A DNA stretch of 35,170 nt from CAZOKO01 sp964580455 (GTDB lineage Bacteria; Desulfobacterota; WTBG01). Under the pieces are notes generated by a model that worked only from the letters and a program-made list of their open reading frames with translations, was not told where the DNA came from and searched no databases. Positions 25,829-33,362 of this stretch are shown here, piece by piece (the first letter of the stretch is position 1; each line of letters begins with the position of its first letter). The stretch is from NCBI GenBank assembly GCA_964580455.1, contig CAZOKO010000017.1, forward strand, positions 1 through 35,170, given 5' to 3'. A program made the position numbers and the translations under genes.

Positions 25829-26710
25829 TTACATCCACCCTCTTGACTCGGCGACATAACCCATGATTCGATACATCAATTTTGCTGCCAGAAAGTCGGG
25901 GGATACATTCCCAGGATTAGGAGAAAGTTCCACCAGGTCAAAAGAAACAATCTTTTTATTTTGCGAAATCAATCTTAAGAAATTAATAGTCTCATACCAG
26001 TTTAATCCTCCGGGTTCGGGTGTCCCTACTGCAGGCATAATCGCAGGATCCAAAACATCAAGATCTAAGGTCAGGCATACATCATTCGTTAAGTTATCTA
26101 AAACTTTATCAGCCCAGCATTCGTTTCGTTTAATCTCATAGTCAGATATAGTAACTACCTGCGAGGTACTTTGGAAATCTGCTTCTTCTTTACTCATACT
26201 CCTTACACCAACCTGTACAAGCGGGCAAATCTCGCTTATCCTTTTCCCCACACAGGCATGGTTATAAGGTGTCCCCTGATAATTATCCCGAAGATCTGCA
26301 TGGGCATCCAGCTGAAGCACAGATAAATCAGGGTACTCTTTTACTAATTCCCTTACCATTCCCAAAGATATAGAATGTTCGCCTCCCACCATCACTTGAA
26401 ACCTCTGAGATTGAATACCTGAAGAAACAGCTTCAGATACTATGCGCAGCATATCTTCAGGTCTTTCATCAGTTACCGCAAGCGGATTATGTGTATGGAT
26501 ACCCACTCGATAAGTTTCTTTCTTGAGTTCCTCATCATATAATTCCATATGTGTAGAAGCTTCAATAATAGCGCGTGGGCCGTTTCTGGTTCCAGAAATA
26601 TAAGTTGTGGTTAAATCATAAGGGACAGGCATAACTGTGATCTTAGATTTGTCAGAATCCGAATATTCAGTTTGAATCCCACCATAATTTAAAAGAGTTT
26701 CCTCATTCAT
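25829..26710 (-). CDS. speB: Agmatinase (ureohydrolase family)
   Basis: This 293-residue manganese enzyme would hydrolyse agmatine to putrescine and urea. Metal-binding motifs are GGEHSIS, QLDAHADLRD and LTLDLDVLDPAIMPAVGTPEPGG, in ureohydrolase order. The last is typical of agmatinase-type rather than arginase-type members. The start at 26710 gives MNEETLLNYGG and is 14 bases after a GGAG. Upstream in-frame ATGs at 26776 and 26764 exist but would add an unconserved-looking N-terminus. No spermidine synthase or arginine decarboxylase is adjacent, so formiminoglutamase or guanidino-acid specificity cannot be excluded. Confidence 0.88.
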   Translation of the reverse strand: MNEETLLNYGGIQTEYSDSDKSKITVMPVPYDLTTTYISGTRNGPRAIIEASTHMELYDEELKKETYRVGIHTHNPLAVTDERPEDMLRIVSEAVSSGIQSQRFQVMVGGEHSISLGMVRELVKEYPDLSVLQLDAHADLRDNYQGTPYNHACVGKRISEICPLVQVGVRSMSKEEADFQSTSQVVTISDYEIKRNECWADKVLDNLTNDVCLTLDLDVLDPAIMPAVGTPEPGGLNWYETINFLRLISQNKKIVSFDLVELSPNPGNVSPDFLAAKLMYRIMGYVAESRGWM

Positions 26711-26783
26711 AATTTTTACACCAACTCCTTTTTTATTCTCTTTAGAAACATTATTATAAACCATTCTATCTATCAATGGTTGT

Positions 26784-26904
26784 CAGTTTTCAGTTGCCAG
26801 TCATCAGTTATTAGTTATCGGCTTTCGGTTAAATGTCTATTGTAAACTAGCTATCTTCTATCCCCGGCTCCCTGAACCCTGCACCCACTACCCTGACCCC
26901 TATA
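26784..26904. repeat. Two different heptad arrays in one gap
   Basis: 26784-26832 has seven units of the CAGTTAT family (CAGTTTT, CAGTTGC, CAGTCAT and so on). 26863-26904 has six of the CCCTGAA family. Two CCAGTAT-type units follow at 26993-27006. These fill most of the gap between agmatinase and the DUF2065 gene. Confidence 0.8.
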
Positions 26905-26910
26905 ATTTTC

Positions 26911-26939
26911 TTGACTGAAAAAACATAATTGAATACATT
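26911..26939 (+). promoter_or_regulatory. Sigma70-type promoter candidate
   Basis: TTGACT, 17 bases, TACATT. It lies about 145 bases before the DUF2065 gene and directly after the heptad array. Confidence 0.4.
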
Positions 26940-27083
26940 TGATTTGTTGGATTCTATCCGGTGGCATAGAAATGTTAGTTATAATTAAATATCAAGTGTC
27001 CAGTATCATTCCTTCAATTTCTTTGCAACTATTTTCAATGCAAAACATTTAAATTCAAACCTTTAAGGAGGTTGAGAAACCCT

Positions 27084-27278
27084 ATGGAATATTTCTTGAC
27101 TGTTTTAGGCATGGTTCTTATCGTTGAAGGGCTGCCCTACTTCACATTTCCAGAAAAAATGAAATCAATAATGGAAAAAATTCCCCAGATGCCCACACAC
27201 TGGTTGAGGGTATTTGGTATTTTATCAATTACAATTGGACTTCTTTTTATCTATTTAGCAAGAAATTATCTTTATTAA
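27084..27278 (+). CDS. DUF2065-like small membrane protein
   Basis: This 64-residue protein has two hydrophobic helices (about 4-22 and 42-60) around a short loop with LPYFTFPEKMKSIMEKI and WLRVFGILSITIGLL. The pattern LxxEGLPYFxxPxxM...RxxG is that of the DUF2065 (YjeT) family of inner-membrane proteins of unknown function, often found near hfl genes in other bacteria. The start is set by an AAGGAGG site 12 bases before ATG at 27084; an earlier TTG lies directly after that site. Single gene. Confidence 0.85.
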   Translation: MEYFLTVLGMVLIVEGLPYFTFPEKMKSIMEKIPQMPTHWLRVFGILSITIGLLFIYLARNYLY

Positions 27279-27297
27279 ACTAAATGTAATCATTCAC

Positions 27298-27324
27298 CGC
27301 AGATAACGCAGAGCATGCGGAGAA
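27298..27324. repeat. Three 9-base units, CGCAGAT type
   Basis: CGCAGATAA, CGCAGAGCA, TGCGGAGAA just after the DUF2065 gene. They relate to both the 10-base CGCAGAT and 9-base CACAGAG families. Confidence 0.65.
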
Positions 27325-27345
27325 GAATATATAAAGAACAATGTA

Positions 27346-28704
27346 TTAAGGAGCTTTTATTTCATTCTTCAATTGATATAAGTGTTCCCATGATAGCTTG
27401 GCTGAGCGGCAGGGTAGAATTGAATTATTATGAAGCAAGGGATCTTCGTCTAAATTGAATAATGATTTATGAAGTGCATCTTCCCACAAACCTGTACCTG
27501 GTATTGGGGAATATTCAGCCAGGAAGGGACGTGCACCACAATCCATAACGAACTGTATGCTCCTTCTAACTTCTTCAACCCTTTGCCCGGGAAGTCCTAC
27601 AAGAAGATAGACTCCAATATCCTCTGACTCATAGCCTGCCAGCCTTAAGTATTTTACCGCCTGCTCGAATTCCTTATTATTTACCTTGCCCCCTGTCTGA
27701 ATCTGTTTATTCTCATCTGTTGTCTCCAAGCCCAGCCGTACAGTCTTAAATCCTGCCTGGAACAACAGCTCAGCAACCTCTTTTTTAATCCCTTTTACAT
27801 GCAGGCCATTTGGAGTATGGAAGTTACACTTGAAATCCCTCTTGATAATTTCTTTAAACATAGGAATAAATCTTTCACCTGCCTTATGAAGAAGAGCATC
27901 ATCATAAAAAGCGAAGTCCTTAACCGCATAGCCATCCATCCAGTATGATATTTCATCTATAACCTTAGTAAAATCTCTTTGCCTGAAACTGCTATTTAAC
28001 AAAGGGGAAGCACAATAGGTACATTTGTAAGGACATCCTCTTGATGTAATAAGGCATAAAGAATCCTGGCGTGACATTAAATCAAAAGCAGGGTATGGCA
28101 GTGAATCAAGCTTTTTTAAATTTGGGATGAATGAGGCGCTTTGCTCAGTAAGTTCACTCACTTTTTTCAAAACCGATTCTTCACCTTCCCCATAGGTATA
28201 GTAATCTGCTCCCGAATATTTTAAAGCATGTTCAGGACAAAGCGTGGTATATATACCTCCCAGAATCACCGGCACATCAGGATAATGCCTTTTACTTAGC
28301 CTGATAGTTTGAAAAACACCCGGATACCAGTAGGTCATCATTGAGGCAACTAAAATTACATCCGGCTCTGGTATCTTCAGAAGTTCATCTTCAAACAGTT
28401 CCGGGCTAACACCATACCGACTATACTTACGGGGAATTCCCCTTAGAATTTCTGGTTTTTCTATATTCTCCTTAAAAAAGTGACCAGCTCCATACTTCTT
28501 TCTGTTGTCTTTCTTAATCCCCTTTTTATGCATCATCTGAGGATGGCTGGAATCAAGGCAATCTATGAAATATACATCATATCCATTCTTTCTCAGCACA
28601 CTTGCAATATAAAACAAACCTAATGGTTTTACCCAGAAATCATAAGCAGCAAAATCATAAATCCAGGGATTTATAAGCAGTATGCTTGGTGGTTTATTAT
28701 TCAT
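27346..28704 (-). CDS. Radical SAM protein with N-terminal B12-binding-like domain
   Basis: This 452-residue protein has an N-terminal cobalamin-binding-type fold (about 6-180: ILLINPW, GLFYIASVLRKNGYDVYFID, VILGGIYTTLCPEHAL) without the DxHxxG cobalt-ligand motif. A radical SAM domain follows, with Cys224-x3-Cys228-x2-Cys231 in SRGCPYKCTYCASP, which binds the [4Fe-4S] cluster. GLETTDENKQIQTGGK and YLLVGLPGQ belong to the barrel. Members methylate or rearrange unactivated carbon in many pathways; the substrate is unknown. No recognisable ribosome site. Single gene. Confidence 0.88.
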   Translation of the reverse strand: MNNKPPSILLINPWIYDFAAYDFWVKPLGLFYIASVLRKNGYDVYFIDCLDSSHPQMMHKKGIKKDNRKKYGAGHFFKENIEKPEILRGIPRKYSRYGVSPELFEDELLKIPEPDVILVASMMTYWYPGVFQTIRLSKRHYPDVPVILGGIYTTLCPEHALKYSGADYYTYGEGEESVLKKVSELTEQSASFIPNLKKLDSLPYPAFDLMSRQDSLCLITSRGCPYKCTYCASPLLNSSFRQRDFTKVIDEISYWMDGYAVKDFAFYDDALLHKAGERFIPMFKEIIKRDFKCNFHTPNGLHVKGIKKEVAELLFQAGFKTVRLGLETTDENKQIQTGGKVNNKEFEQAVKYLRLAGYESEDIGVYLLVGLPGQRVEEVRRSIQFVMDCGARPFLAEYSPIPGTGLWEDALHKSLFNLDEDPLLHNNSILPCRSAKLSWEHLYQLKNEIKAP

Positions 28705-28780
28705 GTTGTATGTGTAAATTTATAATATTATTTAACAAAGATTCAGCATACATAGGATGTTCTCAAATATAATTCAAATG

Positions 28781-28887
28781 ATACTGGATACTGGATTCTA
28801 GATACTGGATAAAAAAAACTGAAAGAATTATTTTGGATTTTAATTCCGCAATCCGGAACCACGAAGGTCACGAAGAAACACGAAGGA
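28781..28887. repeat. Inverted heptads, octamers and CACGAAG 9-mers
   Basis: 28781-28808 has four inverted CCAGTAT-family heptads (ATACTGG). 28831-28854 has three octamers nearly identical to 19115-19138. 28860-28887 has three CACGAAG units of 9-10 bases. No gene lies in 28705-29097; an open frame across it merely translates the repeats. Confidence 0.8.
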
Positions 28888-28925
28888 AAACTGCCCCATG
28901 CTTTTTATTCTTATCATTTACTTGT

Positions 28926-29033
28926 TTTGGATTTTGTGCTTTGGTCATTTGTATTTGTCTCGGATTTCGATATTCGAATTTCGGATTTATCATTACCTCC
29001 CTGTTCCCTAAACCCTACCACCTGAACGCTATC
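28926..29033. repeat. Heptad arrays, CGATATT and CCCTGAA families
   Basis: 28926-28993 runs in 7-base register from TTTG-type into CGGATTT/CGATATT units (four clear units at 28961-28988). 28999-29033 has five CCCTGTT-type units. The gene for ketopantoate reductase follows. Confidence 0.8.
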
Positions 29034-29097
29034 TCTATCCTTGTCTATTACCACAATTTATGATACCTTGGAATACAAGTTTTACTCAAGAGGTATT

Positions 29098-30045
29098 ATG
29101 AAAATATTGGTACTGGGTGCCGGCGCTATAGGTTCTGTTTTTGGAGGTTTTCTTGCCAGGAACGGACATGAAGTAATCCTCTTTGGGAAAGAGCACTGCA
29201 TCAATCCTGTCAATAGTCATGGCCTTCTCATTGAAGGCATCTGGGGCAGACATCACATTACAAACATCAAAGGATATAGCAGTTTAAATAAAATCGCTCG
29301 ATCCGAAGGAAGAACATTCGATCTCACTCTCCTCACTGTTAAATCATACGACACAAAGGATGTTATTCTAAAATATGCTCACACCATCGGAAAATCAAAC
29401 CTCACTGTTTCTCTTCAAAATGGATTAGGCAATCTTGAAACAATTGCAAAAATACTTGGGAAAGATAAAACCATAGGTGGCCGCGTCATATTTGGTGCTG
29501 AGCTTGTAGAACCAGGCAAAGTCAGGGTAACCGTTTACGCTGACAAAGTTGTCCTCGGTTCATTAAAAAGTGGCGTACCCATTGAAAAAGTTAAAGAGAT
29601 AGCAGAGTTATTTGATAAATCTGGAATTCCCACATCCAGCACAGAAGAAATAGAAAAATTTATATGGGGCAAGGTATTATACAATGGCGCTTTGAATCCC
29701 TTAAGTTGCCTGCTTGAGGTAAATTATGGTAAGCTTCTGAAAAACGCTCAGACAAAGACAATTATGGAGGATACTGTTAGAGAACTATTTATGGTCATTA
29801 AAAAAAAGAATGTGTCGGTTTATTGGAAGGAAGCAGATGAATATATTAAGGAACTATTCGAACATCTCATTCCTGCAACCTGCGATCATTTCTCTTCAAT
29901 GCTGCAGGATATAAGAAATGGAAAGAGAACTGAAATCGATGCACTCAATGGGAAAGTAGTGATTATGGCAGAAGAGACGGGAATCGACCTTCCCGTAAAC
30001 AGAGTCATCACTTCCCTGGTTAAAGCAAAAAAAGTAACTCATTAA
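29098..30045 (+). CDS. panE: 2-Dehydropantoate 2-reductase (ketopantoate reductase family)
   Basis: This 315-residue NADPH-dependent enzyme would reduce ketopantoate to pantoate for coenzyme A synthesis. The N-terminal Rossmann motif is VLGAGAIGSVFGGFLARNGHEV (from residue 5). LTVKSYDT, SLQNGLGN and the C-terminal WGKVLYNGALNPLSCLLEVNYG and SSMLQDIRNGKRTEIDALNG blocks, with the catalytic-type Lys and Glu, are typical. The ATG at 29098 gives the correct start MKILVLGAGAIG; AGAGG lies just upstream. First gene of a rightward group with xerD and a sigma54 activator. Other KPR-like substrates are possible. Confidence 0.88.
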   Translation: MKILVLGAGAIGSVFGGFLARNGHEVILFGKEHCINPVNSHGLLIEGIWGRHHITNIKGYSSLNKIARSEGRTFDLTLLTVKSYDTKDVILKYAHTIGKSNLTVSLQNGLGNLETIAKILGKDKTIGGRVIFGAELVEPGKVRVTVYADKVVLGSLKSGVPIEKVKEIAELFDKSGIPTSSTEEIEKFIWGKVLYNGALNPLSCLLEVNYGKLLKNAQTKTIMEDTVRELFMVIKKKNVSVYWKEADEYIKELFEHLIPATCDHFSSMLQDIRNGKRTEIDALNGKVVIMAEETGIDLPVNRVITSLVKAKKVTH

Positions 30046-30076
30046 CCATTTACTACCTGACATGAATGAGTAAGCA

Positions 30077-30976
30077 ATGAACACTACTTTGGATCAATTG
30101 CTTGATCAATTCTTAAACTATATTACTGTTGAGAGAGGGCTGTCACTTAATACTCTTGATTCCTACAGCAGAGACTTAAATAAATACCTCGATTGTCTCG
30201 ATAGAAAAGGAATTAAAGATATTAATAAAACATCCGATTTAACTGTCATCTCTTTCACATCCATGCTGAAAAAAGAAGGATTATCGAATCGCAGCATTGC
30301 AAGGAACATGACAGCCATAAAAATGTTTTATAAATTCTTAACTGCAGATCACCATATTAAAAATAATCCGACCTTAAACATTGAAACTCCTAAACGCGAG
30401 TTAAAGCTGCCACAGGTTTTAAGTATTGATGAAGTTGACTTATTTCTGCAGGCACCAGATAAAAACACACACCTTGGCCTGAGAGATTCTGCCTTTCTGG
30501 AATTACTTTATGCAACCGGCCTCAGGGCATCTGAAATAGTTTCACTTTCCTTGAATGATATCAATCTGGAAGCTGGCTATCTTATCGCCTATGGCAAGGG
30601 TTCCAAGGAAAGGGTGATTCCCATAGGAGAAGTATCCCAAAATACAATAAGCGAATACCTTGAAAAAGCCAGACCAGCGTTGTTAAAGAACAAACAGTGC
30701 CATTACCTTTTTATCACGAGAAGTGGTAAACCCATAACCCGTCAGGGTTTCTGGAAGATCATAAAAAAACATGCATCATCCGCTGGCACAAAGAAAAACA
30801 TCACTCCTCACACTTTAAGGCACTCTTTTGCCAGCCATCTTCTGGAGAGAGGTGCTGATCTGCGTTCTGTTCAAATGATGCTCGGTCATGTAGATATTTC
30901 AACTACTCAAATTTATACACATGTAACTACAGAAAGACTAAAAAAGATTCATAATCAGTATCACCCCCGTTCATAA
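30077..30976 (+). CDS. xerD: Tyrosine recombinase XerD/XerC type
   Basis: This 299-residue protein has an N-terminal SAM-like DNA-binding domain (about 1-90, LNTLDSYSRDLNKYL) and a C-terminal catalytic domain. The catalytic residues are all present: Arg150 (GLRASEIVSL), Lys174, His245 and Arg248 (HTLRHSFASHLLERG), His271 (LGHVDISTTQIYTHV) and nucleophile Tyr280. Length and motifs fit the XerC/XerD group that resolves chromosome dimers at dif, rather than phage integrases. 31 bases after panE. XerD versus XerC cannot be separated firmly by eye. No dif-like site is evident in the window. Confidence 0.9.
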   Translation: MNTTLDQLLDQFLNYITVERGLSLNTLDSYSRDLNKYLDCLDRKGIKDINKTSDLTVISFTSMLKKEGLSNRSIARNMTAIKMFYKFLTADHHIKNNPTLNIETPKRELKLPQVLSIDEVDLFLQAPDKNTHLGLRDSAFLELLYATGLRASEIVSLSLNDINLEAGYLIAYGKGSKERVIPIGEVSQNTISEYLEKARPALLKNKQCHYLFITRSGKPITRQGFWKIIKKHASSAGTKKNITPHTLRHSFASHLLERGADLRSVQMMLGHVDISTTQIYTHVTTERLKKIHNQYHPRS

Positions 30977-30998
30977 ATTTAATAGAGGAGCACCAGTT

Positions 30999-32366
30999 AT
31001 GAGTTCTAAAACTGCTATGCTTGTAATTAATGAGAATCAGGAATACCAAGCCACCTACAAAGATTTTTTTGATAAACATGGTTACAGAGTTTTTCTTACG
31101 CAGAATAACTCAGAAATCCTGGATCTGATCAGCAAAGAAAACATAGAAATCGTATTAATTGGGTTCAAAAAACCACCAACCATTAATACATCGCTTATCA
31201 AATTTCTTATAGAGATAAAGGATTTTGATCAAAGAGTAGAGGTAGTGCTAATTGCACCTCATTTCCCCCAGGAAACTGCTGTGAAGGCTGTAAAATTAGG
31301 TGCCACTGACTGCATCAGCCCACCAGACGATTTAGACAACATTTTGGAATCCCTTAACAATGTGACTGAATATAAAAACATACGTAAACAAACCGGATTG
31401 CTTGAACGTGAGATAAGAGAACGCTACACCTTCGAGGGGATGATCAGCAGGAATCTTTATATGCTTGAGATATTTACTTTAGTGAGACGCCTGGCAAAGC
31501 ACTTCACTACAGTGATGGTTACAGGAGAGACTGGAACAGGAAAAGAGATGATCGCCAAGGCACTTCACGATCTGAGTCCAAGATCGAAAAACAGATTCGT
31601 TCCCTGTAACTGCTCGTCCTTCCCCGAATCTCTGCTGGAAAGAGAGCTCTTTGGACATGTTAAAGGTTCCTTTACAGGGGCTACTGATTCCAAACCGGGT
31701 ATTTTTGAATACGCCAGCGGCGGCACAATTTTTTTGGATGAGATAGGAGAAATGGAAATTCCCCTGCAGGCAAAACTCTTAAGAGTCCTTGAAAACCATA
31801 AGATAAGGCGCATCGGTTCTCCAGAAGAGATTCCCATAGATGTGCAGGTAATTGCCGCAACTAATAAAGACCTGCGCGTGGCTGTAAAAGATGTAAGATT
31901 CAGAGAAGACCTTTTCTACAGGATTAATGTTGTGGAAATACATCTTCCCCCATTAAGAGAGCGTAAAGAAGACATCCCTCTACTCTGCCATTATTTCCTT
32001 TCTCAATTTAATAAAAAATTCAACAAATGTTTTAAGGGAATATCCAGAAAGGCACAAATATTATTAGCGAATCACACCTGGGAAGGTAATGTTAGGGAGT
32101 TACAAAACGTTATTGAAAGTGCTAGTATCTTAACTACAAAAGACTATATTTCATACCAGGAGATTTCAAAGCAGTTACATAAAACTGCCGGATTTGTGAA
32201 GAGCCCTATCTCATATGGAGAAGATTTAAGCCTGGAAGAAGTCGAGAGACAACATATAGCAAATATTTTGAAAAAACATGGTGGTAATAAAGTTAAGTCT
32301 GCAGCTATTCTAGGACTATCACGCCGCTCTCTTTATAGAAAGATAGACAAATTTAATATAACGTAG
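30999..32366 (+). CDS. Sigma54-dependent activator with degenerate receiver domain
   Basis: This 455-residue NtrC-like protein has a receiver-like domain (1-120), an AAA+ sigma54-interaction domain (about 145-370) and a Fis-type HTH at the end (KSAAILGLSRRSLYRKIDKF). AAA+ motifs: Walker A GETGTGKE (176-183), GSFTGA loop (223-228, Ser for the usual Ala), Walker B GGTIFLDEIGE, and an arginine-finger region FREDLFYRINV. In the receiver the phospho-accepting Asp is replaced by Gly55 (LIGFKKP), the acidic pair is Asn11-Glu12, and the conserved Lys and Thr are missing. It is probably not controlled by phosphorylation. 22 bases after xerD; GAGG ribosome site. No histidine kinase nearby; target genes unknown. 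Confidence 0.93.
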   Translation: MSSKTAMLVINENQEYQATYKDFFDKHGYRVFLTQNNSEILDLISKENIEIVLIGFKKPPTINTSLIKFLIEIKDFDQRVEVVLIAPHFPQETAVKAVKLGATDCISPPDDLDNILESLNNVTEYKNIRKQTGLLEREIRERYTFEGMISRNLYMLEIFTLVRRLAKHFTTVMVTGETGTGKEMIAKALHDLSPRSKNRFVPCNCSSFPESLLERELFGHVKGSFTGATDSKPGIFEYASGGTIFLDEIGEMEIPLQAKLLRVLENHKIRRIGSPEEIPIDVQVIAATNKDLRVAVKDVRFREDLFYRINVVEIHLPPLRERKEDIPLLCHYFLSQFNKKFNKCFKGISRKAQILLANHTWEGNVRELQNVIESASILTTKDYISYQEISKQLHKTAGFVKSPISYGEDLSLEEVERQHIANILKKHGGNKVKSAAILGLSRRSLYRKIDKFNIT

Positions 32367-32454
32367 TAGGTTCATTTATGTGCCTAGATGAAAATATTGT
32401 CACGTCATTATGAGGGACAGGATTTCTTGCCAGTTGGTTTGATAATCGTAACCC

Positions 32455-32487
32455 TGTCATTGCGAGGAACGCAGTGACAAAGCAATA
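32455..32487. repeat. GTCATTGCG palindromic repeat
   Basis: GTCATTGCG and CGCAGTGAC form a short hairpin (32456-32478), followed by AAAGCAAT. This resembles the dispersed repeat TCATTGCGAG...GCAAT known from many bacterial genomes. Confidence 0.6.
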
Positions 32488-32547
32488 TCATAAAAGTCTC
32501 GGAATAAGTCCTGCAATCTTTAGGAATGAGTTTGCCACGCCCTTAGG

Positions 32548-32605
32548 GCTCGGCTTGGCCGAGCTCCCTGGCCGACACAAGTGTCAGCTCGGGCAGGCAG
32601 CCAGG
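32548..32605. repeat. GC-rich block of nested palindromes
   Basis: Three inverted repeats: GCTCGGC/GCCGAGC (32548-32564), GACACAAGTGTC (32574-32585) and CCTGGC/GCCAGG (32567-32572 with 32600-32605) enclosing the second. GC content is much higher than in the surroundings. No T-run. Together with 32455-32487 it accounts for the 304-base gap 32367-32670, where no gene is seen. Confidence 0.6.
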
Positions 32606-32670
32606 CAATGACCTCAATTTTTACGTATGCGAAAATACTATAAGCTGGTGTACTAGTAAATTCAATGTAT

Positions 32671-32747
32671 CGGGACGTGGCGCAGTTTGGTAGCGCGCTT
32701 GCTTCGGGAGCAAGAGGTCGCTGGTTCAAATCCAGTCGTCCCGACCA
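32671..32747 (+). tRNA. tRNA-Pro (anticodon CGG)
   Basis: A full cloverleaf can be drawn. The acceptor stem is CGGGACG with CGTCCCG, the anticodon stem is CTTGC/GCAAG with loop TTCGGGA (anticodon CGG), and the T-arm has the GGTTCAAATCC loop. The terminal CCA is encoded at 32745-32747. The D-arm carries GGCGCAGTTTGGTAGCGC. Confidence 0.97.
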
Positions 32748-32798
32748 GTAAAATCTAGTACTTAGACAACTCGAATTTCATAGCTAACCTTCTTTTGG

Positions 32799-32827
32799 TT
32801 GACATGCAAGGGGTACTTTTCTATACT
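32799..32827 (+). promoter_or_regulatory. Strong sigma70-type promoter of the Sm-fold gene
   Basis: TTGACA (exact -35), 17-base spacer, TATACT (five of six for -10). The predicted start is about 32834, giving a leader of about 80 bases before the ATG at 32917. Confidence 0.75.
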
Positions 32828-32839
32828 AACTTCATCAAG

Positions 32840-32890
32840 AAGGGACGTCTTAGCAATATATTAATGGATATCTACAAAAGACGTTCCCTT
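32840..32890 (+). promoter_or_regulatory. Hairpin in the 5' leader
   Basis: AAGGGACGTCTT (32840-32851) pairs with AAGACGTTCCCTT (32878-32890) over 12 pairs with one bulge, around a 26-base AT-rich loop. It ends 14 bases before the AAGGAGG site. No T-run follows, so it is a leader structure rather than a terminator. Confidence 0.5.
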
Positions 32891-32916
32891 AAACTATTCT
32901 TAACAAGGAGGTTTCC

Positions 32917-33255
32917 ATGGGTACTTTACAATTCAAAGCAGGCAAGCTATTCACTGTTGTACTGGCAGCTGTTTTTTTCAGCACTGTTTTTCTTACAGCA
33001 GGTGTTGCATATGCAGAGGATAAAACAGCACCAGTTCAGTTCAACCTCAAATCATCGCTGGAAGATAATCTTCGGCTGTTTACAGGTAAACAGGTCAGTG
33101 TTACTCTGACTTCAGGGGCAGCATATACCGGTAAAGTAAAAGCAGTAAATATGGGGCTGCTTATTCTTGAAAAACTTTCGGGCAAAAGCTATTTCGATGC
33201 CCTGATCCGTACAAAAGAAATCTGTGCTATGGAAACCCAAGTACGGGGATTTTAG
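32917..33255 (+). CDS. Exported small protein with Sm/Hfq-like fold
   Basis: This 112-residue protein has a clear signal peptide (hydrophobic 11-30, cleavage likely after AYA at 33). The mature part (about 47-110) fits the Sm pattern: an N-terminal helix LEDNLRLF, then TGKQVSVTLTSGAAYTGKVKAVNMGLLILEKL and a final YFDALIRTKEICAME strand pair. Sm folds usually bind RNA in the cytoplasm; an exported version must have another role, perhaps as an oligomeric ring in the envelope. Strong promoter, structured leader and an ideal AAGGAGG site 5 bases before ATG suggest high expression. Signal and fold are seen; function is unknown. Confidence 0.8.
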   Translation: MGTLQFKAGKLFTVVLAAVFFSTVFLTAGVAYAEDKTAPVQFNLKSSLEDNLRLFTGKQVSVTLTSGAAYTGKVKAVNMGLLILEKLSGKSYFDALIRTKEICAMETQVRGF

Positions 33256-33362
33256 CGAAGGCCTGAGTTCTGCACTATGACGGCTACAGCGGGATGAAGA
33301 AGTATCAAGTCTATATTTAACATGTGTATCACATTTTGTTTCAAAGATGTTCCTGCCTAAAT

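Noticed and set aside
28833..29063. Open frame reading NHEGHEETRRK and onward
   Set aside because: It only translates the octamer, CACGAAG, CGATATT and CCCTGTT repeat arrays; no ribosome site or family pattern.
30077..30976. XerD as integrase of a mobile island at tRNA-Pro
   Set aside because: Length and motifs fit the housekeeping XerC/D group, and it sits in a run with panE and a regulator, 1.7 kb from the tRNA.
32520..32729. Minus-strand open frame across tRNA-Pro
   Set aside because: It is antisense to the tRNA and the palindromic block; no coding evidence.
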